Source: an uncultured Actinotalea sp. (GTDB lineage Bacteria; Actinomycetota; Actinomycetes; Actinomycetales; Cellulomonadaceae). Taken from it: a stretch of DNA of 15,326 bases. The notes under the pieces were generated by a model, which was given only the letters and a program-made list of their open reading frames with translations, searched no databases and was not told where the DNA came from. The stretch covers positions 1-15,326 of the forward strand of contig NZ_CAMPHH010000051.1 in NCBI RefSeq assembly GCF_946885855.1, in the 5' to 3' direction. The position numbers and the translations under genes were made by a program. Below are positions 1-6,422 of the stretch, piece by piece; position 1 is the first letter of the stretch, and the number at the start of each line of letters is the position of its first letter.

Positions 1-16
1 CCCCCGGAGGAGAACC

Positions 17-589
17 GTGGAACCGCTCATCGTCCTGATCGTCGCCGTCCCCGTCCTCCTGCTGGTGTGGGGCGTCCTGCTCTACAACGGCCTGGTCCGG
101 CTGCGGAACCTGGTGCAGGAGGCGTGGCGCCAGGTCGACGTCGAGCTGCACCGGCGCCACGACCTCATCCCGAACCTCGTCGAGACGGTGCAGGGCTACG
201 CCGCCCACGAGCGCCAGGTCTTCGAGAGCGTCACCGCAGCGCGCGCCGCCGCGCTCGCCCCCGCCTCGGGCCCCGCCCAGCAGGCGGCCAACGAGAACGC
301 CCTGTCCCAGGCGCTCGGGCGACTCTTCGCCGTGGCCGAGGCGTACCCGCAGCTGCGCGCCAGCGAGAACTTCCTGCAGCTGCAGACCGAGCTGGCGACG
401 ACGGAGGACCGCATCGCCGCGGGCCGGCGCTTCTACAACGCCAACGTGCGCGAGCTGAACACGAAGGTCGAGCAGTTCCCCTCGAACCTCGTGGCCGGGA
501 TGTTCGGCTTCACGCGTGCGGAGTACTTCGAGACGGACGACGCGGCGCGCGCGGTGCCGCGCGTCGACTTCGGCGGGCGTCAGGCCTGA
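17..589 (+). CDS. lemA: LemA family membrane-anchored protein
   Basis: 190-aa protein with the LemA layout: one hydrophobic N-terminal segment (about residues 4-23) with no signal-peptidase site that I can see, then a helical domain. The diagnostic segments are present: AWRQVDVELHRRHDLIPNLV (about 36-55) and the FYNANVRELNTKVEQFPSNL stretch ahead of a GMFGF motif. Family length is usually about 180-200 aa, so it looks complete. GTG start at 17 is preceded by GGAGG at 6-10. The family is widespread but its biochemical role is unsettled; it is thought to be an N-out/C-in envelope protein. The gene ends against the convergent ywiC-like gene, with paired hairpins between them. What lies upstream, and so operon membership, is outside the window. 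Confidence 0.93.
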   Translation: MEPLIVLIVAVPVLLLVWGVLLYNGLVRLRNLVQEAWRQVDVELHRRHDLIPNLVETVQGYAAHERQVFESVTAARAAALAPASGPAQQAANENALSQALGRLFAVAEAYPQLRASENFLQLQTELATTEDRIAAGRRFYNANVRELNTKVEQFPSNLVAGMFGFTRAEYFETDDAARAVPRVDFGGRQA

Positions 590-594
590 CCCCG

Positions 595-636
595 GTCGGG
601 GCCGCAGCCCCGACGGCACCCCCACAGGGGCGTCGG
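595..636. terminator. Overlapping hairpins between convergent lemA and ywiC-like genes
   Basis: Two mutually exclusive stem-loops sit in the 56-b gap between the stop codons. The first pairs 595-602 with 607-614, a perfect 8-bp GC-rich stem with a CGCA loop. The second pairs 610-615 with 631-636 and 620-623 with 627-630. There is no U-tract, as is common for GC-rich actinobacteria. A bidirectional terminator is inferred from the convergent position. Confidence 0.5.
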
Positions 637-645
637 ACCGCCGGG

Positions 646-1518
646 TCAGCCCGCCAGCAGGACGGCCACCAGCGCGAGCGTCGCGACGATCTCCCCGATG
701 CCGAGGGCCTTCGGCGACGCCGTCGGCCACCGCAGCGGGACGACGACGGCGCGGACGGCCAGCAGCGCCAGCAGGACGGCGAGCGTCGGCACGGGCAGCA
801 GCGCGCCGAGGCCGGGGGCGAGGGCGCTGGTGCCGAGGAGGGCGAGGGGCAGCGCCGCGTGGAAGAGCACCGAGGCCCGCAGCATCCGCCGGTTGCCCCG
901 CTCCCGGATCATCGTCTTGACGTAGAGGACCGTGCCGGCGAAGTAGGCGACGAACACGGCGGCGAGGGCCCAGGCGGAGCCGTCCGCGGCGCCGGGCAGC
1001 CACACCCACGAGCCGCCCGTCCCGCCGGCATCGACGGCGACCGGGACGCCGGCGGCGACCACGGCCATGAGCCCGGCGGCCGCGACGGTCAGCAGGTCGT
1101 TGGCGAGGGAGCGCTCGTCGCGCCGGGCGGAGTACGCCAGGCTCGCGGCGAGCAGGGGGGCGTAGGCGACGCCCCACGACAGCAGCGACGGCGCGCCGAC
1201 GACGAGGGCGACGCCCAGCAGCACGGTCGCCGCCCCGTAGGCGCGGACCGGCGGCAGCCAGCGGGGACGCCGCCGCGCCTTGAGCCACAGGCCCGTCGCG
1301 TTGTACGCGCAGAACCCGACCAGCCAGACGGCGAGGAGCGGGCCGTGCTGCCAGCGCGGGCCGACGACGAGCGCACCGACCACCGGCGGGGCCACGAGCA
1401 TCGCCCACGCGCCGTGCTGCTGGGGCACCCAGCCCGGGCCGCGGCGCCGTCGCCGGCGGGGGGCGGGGGACGGCAGGCCCTCCCGGGCGGGTGCGCTGAC
1501 GGGAGCCGGTCCGCTCAT
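646..1518 (-). CDS. ywiC: YwiC-like family multi-pass membrane protein
   Basis: 290-aa polytopic membrane protein. After an Arg-rich, probably cytoplasmic N-terminus it carries the YwiC hallmark QQHGAWAML (33-41), about 7-8 hydrophobic segments, a KTMIRERGNRR loop (201-211) and a C-terminal SPKALGIGEIVATL block. No enzymatic function is established for the family; in Bacillus subtilis ywiC lies in the fnr/nar anaerobic-respiration region. ATG at 1518 is chosen because it begins the homologous reading and because a TACGGT -10 motif ends exactly 6 b upstream with no Shine-Dalgarno, which suggests a leaderless mRNA. A DosR/DevR-like box lies at 1555-1568. The antisense frame stays open far beyond the start (to about 3945), but that upstream part is only a GC-rich shadow. 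Confidence 0.85.
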   Translation of the reverse strand: MSGPAPVSAPAREGLPSPAPRRRRRRGPGWVPQQHGAWAMLVAPPVVGALVVGPRWQHGPLLAVWLVGFCAYNATGLWLKARRRPRWLPPVRAYGAATVLLGVALVVGAPSLLSWGVAYAPLLAASLAYSARRDERSLANDLLTVAAAGLMAVVAAGVPVAVDAGGTGGSWVWLPGAADGSAWALAAVFVAYFAGTVLYVKTMIRERGNRRMLRASVLFHAALPLALLGTSALAPGLGALLPVPTLAVLLALLAVRAVVVPLRWPTASPKALGIGEIVATLALVAVLLAG

Positions 1519-1524
1519 CCGGCG

Positions 1525-1530
1525 ACCGTA
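1525..1530 (-). promoter_or_regulatory. Putative leaderless -10 element of the ywiC-like gene
   Basis: Reads TACGGT on the minus strand (TANNNT consensus). It is separated from the ATG at 1518 by 6 b, so transcription would begin at or beside the start codon. There is no Shine-Dalgarno and no clear -35 hexamer; the absent -35 coincides with the activator-like box just upstream. Confidence 0.45.
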
Positions 1531-1554
1531 GGCAGGGACCCGTCCGTGCGACGT

Positions 1555-1568
1555 GGGCCGAAGGTCCT
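1555..1568. promoter_or_regulatory. Candidate DosR/DevR-like box
   Basis: GGGCCGAAGGTCCT fits the imperfect palindrome GGGNCNNNNGNCCY, close to the core of mycobacterial DosR sites (GGGACTTTAGTCCC type). Its centre is about 43 b upstream of the inferred ywiC-like start point and about 150 b upstream of the divergent ABC promoter, so the ywiC-like gene is the likelier target. It was recognised by eye, and a chance match in GC-rich DNA is possible. Confidence 0.35.
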
Positions 1569-1700
1569 GGGACGTGCCTCGGGTGGCGGAGGTCCGCGGC
1601 GTCGGTGGCCCCTGATGCCCGCGCCCGACGGCGCTCCCGGCCGGCCGGACGCGCGACGTCCCGCCCCCGGTCGGCGCCGCGGCACGTCGGTGCCCGGCGA

Positions 1701-1706
1701 TAGGGT
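1701..1706 (+). promoter_or_regulatory. -10 element of the ABC exporter operon
   Basis: TAGGGT, a typical actinobacterial TANNNT -10, lies upstream of the ATPase gene. The predicted start point is near 1713, giving a leader of about 17 b to the GTG at 1730. No good -35 is visible. The leader contains a perfect Shine-Dalgarno AGGAGGTGA at 1719-1727, which also reads as a four-codon unit ATG AGG AGG TGA at 1716-1727. Confidence 0.45.
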
Positions 1707-1729
1707 CGACCAGGCATGAGGAGGTGACC

Positions 1730-2650
1730 GTGCAGGAGCTGCGGCTGCGGGGGGTGACCCGCACCTTCGGCGACCGGCGCGCGCTCGACGACGTGAGCTT
1801 CACGGTCCGCCCCGGGCGGGTGACCGGCTTCATCGGCGCGAACGGGGCGGGGAAGACCACGGCGATGCGGATCGTCGTCGGCGTCCTGGCGCCGGACGCC
1901 GGCGAGGTGACGTGGGGCGACCGCCCCGTCAGGCGCGTCGACCGACGTCGCTTCGGGTACATGCCGGAGGAGCGCGGGCTGTACCCGAAGATGCCCGTCC
2001 TGGAGCAGCTCGTGTACCTCGGCCGGGTCCACGGCCTGCGCGCGGGCGTCGCCCGACGTCGGGCCGAGGCCCTCCTGGAGCGGCTGGAGCTGACCGGGCG
2101 CGCCACCGACCTGCTGCAGACCCTGTCCCTCGGCAACCAGCAGCGCGTCCAGGTGGCGGCCGCGCTCGTCCACGAGCCGACGGCGCTCGTCCTGGACGAG
2201 CCGTTCTCGGGCCTCGACCCGCTCGCGGTCGACGCGATGGCGGTGCTGCTGAGCGAGCACGCGGCCACGGGGGTCCCGGTGCTGTTCTCCTCCCACCAGC
2301 TCGAGCTGGTCGAGCGGCTCTGCGACGACGTCGTCATCATCGACCACGGGCGCGTCGTCGCCGCGGGCTCGGGCGACGAGGTCCGGGCCGCCCACACGGC
2401 CCGCCGCCTGCGCCTGCGCGTCGAGGCGCCCGGCGCCGCGCGAGGGTCGGCGCCGCTGGGGCCGGAGGTGCTCGACGGCGTCCTCGGCCTGGTCCGGGTG
2501 CGCGCCGACGGCGGGCGGCTGCTCGTCGACCTCGACGAGACCGCCGACGACCAGGCGGTCCTGGCCGCCGCCCAGCGGGCCGGCACCGTGCGCGAGTTCG
2601 CGCCGGTCGTGCCGACCCTCGCCGAGATCTTCCGGGAGGTCGCGCGATGA
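1730..2650 (+). CDS. ABC transporter ATP-binding protein (NatA-like, with DUF4162-type C-terminus)
   Basis: 306-aa ATPase subunit of an ABC-2-type exporter. Motifs: Walker A GANGAGKTT (36-44), a Q-loop region YMPEERGLYPKM (77-88) typical of the NatA-like subfamily, a variant signature LSLGNQQRVQ (132-141) in place of LSGGQ, Walker B ALVLDEP (152-158) with the D-loop after it, and switch His in FSSHQ (189). The C-terminal ~80 residues resemble the DUF4162 accessory domain. GTG at 1730 is preferred over the in-frame GTG at 1724 because AGGAGG (1719-1724) then sits 5 b upstream; the 1724 codon would overlap it. The stop overlaps the permease ATG (ATGA), so the two are translationally coupled. 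Sodium or drug export is the usual family guess; the substrate cannot be read from sequence. Confidence 0.93.
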   Translation: MQELRLRGVTRTFGDRRALDDVSFTVRPGRVTGFIGANGAGKTTAMRIVVGVLAPDAGEVTWGDRPVRRVDRRRFGYMPEERGLYPKMPVLEQLVYLGRVHGLRAGVARRRAEALLERLELTGRATDLLQTLSLGNQQRVQVAAALVHEPTALVLDEPFSGLDPLAVDAMAVLLSEHAATGVPVLFSSHQLELVERLCDDVVIIDHGRVVAAGSGDEVRAAHTARRLRLRVEAPGAARGSAPLGPEVLDGVLGLVRVRADGGRLLVDLDETADDQAVLAAAQRAGTVREFAPVVPTLAEIFREVAR

Positions 2651-3978
2651 GGCGCAGCTCGACCGACGCACGCGGCTCCGACGGTGCGCCCCGTGCGGCG
2701 GGCGCGAGCACACCCGCCCTCGCCGACGACGGACTCACCGCGCTCTCGGCCGTCCGCGTCGTCGCCGGTCGGGAGATCCGCGTCAAGCTCCGGGACAAGG
2801 CCTTCCTCGGCACGACGGCGTTCCTGCTGCTCCTCGTCGCGGTCGCCACGGTGGTCCCGGTCCTGCTCAGCCAGCAGGTCCCGCAGCTGCGGATCGCCGT
2901 CCAGGGTGCCGCGGCCGAGCAGGCCGGGGAGCTGGCAGCGGCGCTCGGCCGCCAGGCGCAGGAGGACGACGCCGTCCCGCCCGTGACCGCACTCCTGGAG
3001 CCGGCGGGCCTGCCGGCCGCGGACGTCGAGATCGTCGTGCTGGAGCCGGAGGCGGAGCCGGAGCGGCTCGTCCTCGACGAGGACGTCGTGGCCGCCGTGG
3101 TCGGGGAGGAGCTCGACGCCCTGCGGGTCCTGGGGCGCGAGGGCGTCCGGCCCGAGGTCGAGGTGCTCGTCTCCGCGGCCTCGGCGCAGCTCCAGGTCGC
3201 GGAGGCGGCCGAGGTCGCGGGCCTGAGCCGCGCGGAGGTGCTCGCGCTCGTCGACCCCACGCCGCCCCAGGTCGCCGTCCTCGATGCCCGGCCCACCGGG
3301 TCTGTGCCGCCCGAGCTGCTCGTCTTCGTCTTCGCGTTCCTCTTCTACATCTCCGTGCTGACGTTCGGGATGTCCATCGCGCAGAGCGTGGTGGAGGAGA
3401 AGCAGTCGCGCGTGGTGGAGCTGCTCGTCGCGGCGCTGCCGGTCCGCTGGCTGCTGGCCGGCAAGGTCGTGGGGAACACGATCATGGCCGTCGGCCAGAT
3501 CGTCGTGATCGTCGGGGCCGGGCTGCTGGGCGCGCTCGTCATGGGGCGCGGTGACCTCGTGGGTCAGGTGCTCGCCGCGTCGGGGTGGTTCGTCGTCTTC
3601 TTCCTGCTCGGGTTCGTCATGCTCGCGTGCCTGTGGGCGGCCGCGGGCGCCCTCGCCTCGCGGGTGGAGGACCTCAACGCGACGACCGTCGTCATGCAGG
3701 TGCTCGTCGTCGTGCCGTTCTTCGCGGCGATCTTCGCGATCGACCCGGGTCCGGTGCAGCGGATCCTCTCGTACGTGCCGTTCACCGCGCCGCTGCTCAT
3801 GCCGGCCCGGATCGTGCTGGGCAACGCCGACCCGTGGGAGCCGGTGGTCGCGGCGCTCGTCGTGCTGGGCACGGGGATCGCGTTCGTCGCGCTCGGCGTG
3901 CGGCTGTACCGCAACGCCGTCCTGCACACGGCGTCCCGGCTGCACGCGCGGCAGGCGTGGCGCGGGGCGGGACGCTGA
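2647..3978 (+). CDS. ABC transporter permease (NatB / ABC-2 membrane family)
   Basis: 443-aa membrane partner of the preceding ATPase. It has an N-terminal cytoplasmic stretch, TM1 at about 52-74, then a long acidic extracytoplasmic domain (about 75-217), and a cluster of about five TMs to the C-terminus. The cytoplasmic motif VVEEKQSRVVELLVAALPVR (about 248-267) is the hallmark of ABC2_membrane_3/NatB proteins. Six helices with the large loop after TM1 is the expected topology. ATG at 2647 overlaps the ATPase TGA by 4 b, indicating coupled translation and a heteromeric exporter. The first ~25 residues are low-complexity and may be poorly conserved. The substrate is unknown. The 3' end is overlapped by the methyltransferase start. 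Confidence 0.92.
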   Translation: MRRSSTDARGSDGAPRAAGASTPALADDGLTALSAVRVVAGREIRVKLRDKAFLGTTAFLLLLVAVATVVPVLLSQQVPQLRIAVQGAAAEQAGELAAALGRQAQEDDAVPPVTALLEPAGLPAADVEIVVLEPEAEPERLVLDEDVVAAVVGEELDALRVLGREGVRPEVEVLVSAASAQLQVAEAAEVAGLSRAEVLALVDPTPPQVAVLDARPTGSVPPELLVFVFAFLFYISVLTFGMSIAQSVVEEKQSRVVELLVAALPVRWLLAGKVVGNTIMAVGQIVVIVGAGLLGALVMGRGDLVGQVLAASGWFVVFFLLGFVMLACLWAAAGALASRVEDLNATTVVMQVLVVVPFFAAIFAIDPGPVQRILSYVPFTAPLLMPARIVLGNADPWEPVVAALVVLGTGIAFVALGVRLYRNAVLHTASRLHARQAWRGAGR

Positions 3979-4637
3979 CCGCCGACGACGCCGCGGACGG
4001 GCCGACCCGCGAGGTCGGTGTCGGTCCGTGGCCCGGCGGCCCGGCGGCGTGGCCGCGCCTCGGGGACGCGCCCGACGCGCCGCTGGACCCCCGGTTCGAC
4101 CCGGAGCTCCTCGCCCACGGTGACCGGCGCAACGTCGTCGACCGCTACCGCTACTGGACGGTCGAGGCCGTCGTGGCGGACCTGGACACCCGGCGGCACG
4201 ACTTCCACGTCGCGATCGAGAACTGGGTGCACGACCTCAACATCGGGTCGGTCGTGCGGACGGCGAACGCGTTCCTGGCGGCCGAGGTGCACGTCGTCGG
4301 CCGTCGACGCTGGAACCGCCGCGGCGCCATGGTGACGGACCGCTACCAGCACCTGCGCCACCACCGGGACGTCGCGTCGCTCGTGACGTGGGCGCGCGCG
4401 GCCGGGCTCCCCGTGATCGGCCTCGACAACGTGCCGGGCTCGGTGCCGCTCGAGGGCCACCCGTTGCCGCGGTCCTGCGTGCTGCTGCTCGGGCAGGAGG
4501 GCGCGGGGCTGTCGGAGGAGGCGGTCGCCGCGTGCGACGCGGTGCTCCACATCCGGCAGTTCGGCTCCACGCGGTCGATCAACGCGGGCGCCGCGGCGGC
4601 GATCGCGATGCACACCTGGATCACCCAGCACACCTGA
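3957..4637 (+). CDS. TrmH/SpoU-family RNA 2'-O-ribose methyltransferase
   Basis: 226-aa SPOUT-fold methyltransferase expected to transfer a methyl group from S-adenosylmethionine to a ribose 2'-OH in tRNA or rRNA. All three SpoU motifs are present: NIGSVVRTANAF (from residue 95), LLGQEGAGLS (GQEG at 179-182) and STRSINAGAAAAIAM (from 204), which together form the trefoil-knot SAM site. The GTG at 3957 is the first usable in-frame start and keeps the GPWPGG and DRRNVVDRYRYW segments that I remember as conserved in actinobacterial orthologues; it overlaps the permease gene by 22 b. A later GTG at 4173 would remove these. The target nucleotide cannot be assigned. Overlap suggests it is carried on the ABC operon transcript, perhaps only by position. 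Confidence 0.88.
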   Translation: MARGGTLTADDAADGPTREVGVGPWPGGPAAWPRLGDAPDAPLDPRFDPELLAHGDRRNVVDRYRYWTVEAVVADLDTRRHDFHVAIENWVHDLNIGSVVRTANAFLAAEVHVVGRRRWNRRGAMVTDRYQHLRHHRDVASLVTWARAAGLPVIGLDNVPGSVPLEGHPLPRSCVLLLGQEGAGLSEEAVAACDAVLHIRQFGSTRSINAGAAAAIAMHTWITQHT

Positions 4638-4639
4638 CC

Positions 4640-4682
4640 GGCGGCAGCCTCCCCGGCCCCGCACCGGCTGACCCCAGCCGCC
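4640..4682 (+). terminator. Possible hairpin terminator after the methyltransferase
   Basis: GGCGGC (4640-4645) plus AGCC (4646-4649) pair with GGCT (4666-4669) and GCCGCC (4677-4682), leaving a 7-b bulge. It begins 3 b after the stop codon. No U-tract is present, so the terminator role is tentative. Confidence 0.35.
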
Positions 4683-4775
4683 CCACGCCCCGGGCCCCGT
4701 CCGATCACGGTCCGTTCGCGTCGTGGCGGCCGGACGACCACAATGCCCAGGAGCACCCGGTGCGACGCCGCGCGG

Positions 4776-4788
4776 GGTTGCCTCAACC
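4776..4788. promoter_or_regulatory. Small inverted repeat upstream of scoA, possible operator
   Basis: GGTTG-CCT-CAACC is a perfect 5-bp inverted repeat with a 3-b centre, 55 b upstream of the scoA start, directly followed by a 10-bp palindrome CCGTCGACGG (4787-4796). The position suits a regulator site, but no regulator gene is adjacent and the repeat is short. Confidence 0.22.
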
Positions 4789-4842
4789 GTCGACGGAGCC
4801 GGAGACCCCGCACACCGTCGACCCGACGTCGGAGGTGGACCG

Positions 4843-5640
4843 GTGACCCGGTTGGACAAGGTCGTCCCGGACGCGGCGACCGCCGTGGCGGACGTGGCCG
4901 ACGGGGCGAGCGTCGCCGTCGGCGGCTTCGGGCTCTGCGGGAACCCCGTGGCGCTCATCACCGCGCTGCTGGAGCAGGGCACGCGCGACCTGCACGTGGT
5001 GTCGAACAACTGCGGCGTGGACGACTGGGGCCTCGGCGTCCTGCTGGCCGCGGACCGCATCCGGAGGATCACCGCCTCGTATGTGGGGGAGAACAAGGAG
5101 TTCGCCCGCCGCTACCTCGCGGGCGAGCTGGAGGTCGAGCTCACCCCGCAGGGCACGCTCGCGGAGAAGCTGCGGGCCGGCGGCTCGGGCATCGCAGGGT
5201 TCTTCACGCAGACGGGCGTGGGCACCCAGGTCGCCGACGGCGGGCTGCCGCAGCGGTACGACGCCGACGGCGGCGTCGCGCTCGCGTCCGCGCCCAAGGA
5301 GGTCCGGACCTTCGTCGTCGACGGGCAGGAGCGGGAGTTCGTGCTCGAGGAGGCGATCACCACGGACGTCGCGCTCGTGCACGCCGAGGTCGGTGACCGG
5401 TACGGCAACCTCGTCTTCCACCGCTCGGCGCGGAACTTCTCCCCGCTCGCCGCGATGGCGGGGCGGGTCTGCATCGCCCAGGTCGAGCGGCTGGTCGAGC
5501 CGGGCGAGCTGGACCCCGATGCGATCCACCTGCCCGGGGTGTTCGTGCACCGGGTGGTCGAGGTCGGCACGGACATCGAGAAGCGGATCGAGCGGCGGAC
5601 GGTGCGGCAGGCGGCCGCCGGCGCGGGCGAGGGGGCGTGA
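4843..5640 (+). CDS. scoA: Succinyl-CoA:3-oxoacid CoA-transferase subunit A
   Basis: 265-aa alpha subunit of a class I CoA-transferase. With ScoB it moves CoA between succinyl-CoA and acetoacetate, feeding or draining acetoacetyl-CoA. It shows the ScoA-type blocks GGFGLCGNP (near 27), [37 protein letters not shown] and the C-terminal [11 protein letters not shown], closely like Bacillus ScoA as I remember it; this favours acetoacetate over the 3-oxoadipate (PcaI) assignment, though the families are related. GTG at 4843 has GGAGG 7 b upstream (4831-4835). Open-frame sequence further upstream is Pro/Arg-rich and not part of the family. It is one base from scoB, so the two are certainly co-transcribed, with the thiolase next. 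Confidence 0.92.
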   Translation: MTRLDKVVPDAATAVADVADGASVAVGGFGLCGNPVALITALLEQGTRDLHVVSNNCGVDDWGLGVLLAADRIRRITASYVGENKEFARRYLAGELEVELTPQGTLAEKLRAGGSGIAGFFTQTGVGTQVADGGLPQRYDADGGVALASAPKEVRTFVVDGQEREFVLEEAITTDVALVHAEVGDRYGNLVFHRSARNFSPLAAMAGRVCIAQVERLVEPGELDPDAIHLPGVFVHRVVEVGTDIEKRIERRTVRQAAAGAGEGA

Positions 5641-5641
5641 C

Positions 5642-6304
5642 ATGGCACTGACCAGGGAGCAGATGGCCGCGCGGGCCGCGCTCGAGCTGCTCGACGGCGC
5701 GTACGTGAACCTCGGCATCGGGCTGCCGACGCTCGTGCCGAACTACCTACCCGAGGGTCGGCACGTCATGCTGCAGTCCGAGAACGGCATCCTCGGCGTC
5801 GGCCCGTACCCGACGGAGGACCAGGTCGACCCCGACCTCATCAACGCCGGCAAGGAGACCGTGACGGTCCTGCCGGGTGCCGCGTTCTTCGACTCCGCGA
5901 CGAGCTTCGGGATGATCCGCGGCGGCAAGATCGACGTCGCCGTGCTCGGGGGGATGGAGGTCTCCGAGCGCGGGGACCTCGCGAACTGGATGATCCCCGG
6001 CGCGATGGTCAAGGGGCCCGGCGGGGCGATGGACCTCGTCCACGGGGCGCGGCGCGTCGTCGTCCTCATGACGCACAACGCGAAGGACGGCTCGCCGAAG
6101 ATCGTGCGCGAGTGCGCCCTGCCGCTCACGGGCCGCGGGGTGGTGGACCGGATCATCACGGACATCGCCGTGCTGGACGTGGCTCCCGACGGGCTGAGCC
6201 TCGTCGAGACCGCCCCGGGCGTGACCGCCGAGGAGGTCCTCGAGCGGACCGGCGCCCCCGTGCGCGTCGACCGCACGGTCCAGACCGTCGACGTCGACGC
6301 GTGA
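5642..6304 (+). CDS. scoB: Succinyl-CoA:3-oxoacid CoA-transferase subunit B
   Basis: 220-aa beta subunit carrying the catalytic glutamate of class I CoA-transferases, E47 in [11 protein letters not shown], which forms the glutamyl-CoA thioester intermediate. Other family blocks: [16 protein letters not shown] (22-37), [35 protein letters not shown] and [20 protein letters not shown]. Length matches the family (about 215-220). The ATG at 5642 follows the scoA stop by one base, giving tightly coupled subunits in equal amounts. The product pair is cytosolic. A 118-b gap then separates it from the thiolase gene, containing a short hairpin (6366-6381) with no other signal that I can identify. Confidence 0.93.
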   Translation: MALTREQMAARAALELLDGAYVNLGIGLPTLVPNYLPEGRHVMLQSENGILGVGPYPTEDQVDPDLINAGKETVTVLPGAAFFDSATSFGMIRGGKIDVAVLGGMEVSERGDLANWMIPGAMVKGPGGAMDLVHGARRVVVLMTHNAKDGSPKIVRECALPLTGRGVVDRIITDIAVLDVAPDGLSLVETAPGVTAEEVLERTGAPVRVDRTVQTVDVDA

Positions 6305-6365
6305 CGGCCGACGGACGGACCACCCCGGGCCACCGCCCACCAGCCACGGGACGCGCCACGGGCGA

Positions 6366-6381
6366 CCTGCCCACCGGCAGG
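6366..6381 (+). other. Short hairpin in the scoB-thiolase gap
   Basis: CCTGCC-CACC-GGCAGG forms a perfect 6-bp stem with a tetraloop 41 b before the thiolase ATG. It could stabilise or process the mRNA between the CoA-transferase and thiolase cistrons, or slightly attenuate transcription. It is too weak to be called a terminator. Confidence 0.3.
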
Positions 6382-6422
6382 CTCCCGAGCAACCGGCCCA
6401 CCACCCACGAGGAGACGACGTC

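Noticed and set aside
1724..1729. GTG at 1724 as the ABC ATPase start.
   Set aside because: It overlaps the Shine-Dalgarno; GTG 1730 has AGGAGG at a proper 5-b distance.
646..3945. Very long minus-strand open frame (about 1100 codons) across the exporter genes, with only its last 290 residues being YwiC-like.
   Set aside because: The part beyond 1518 is Arg/Asp/His/Gln-rich low-complexity text antisense to clear ABC and permease motifs; a GC-rich shadow.
4723..4842. Open-frame extension of scoA upstream to 4723.
   Set aside because: Pro/Arg-rich text unlike CoA-transferases; GTG 4843 has a good ribosome site.
5642..6304. Reading scoAB plus thiolase as the 3-oxoadipate pathway genes pcaIJF.
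   Set aside because: ScoA/ScoB blocks match the Bacillus acetoacetate enzymes closely as remembered, and no other aromatic-degradation gene is in the window; PcaIJF is not excluded without an assay.
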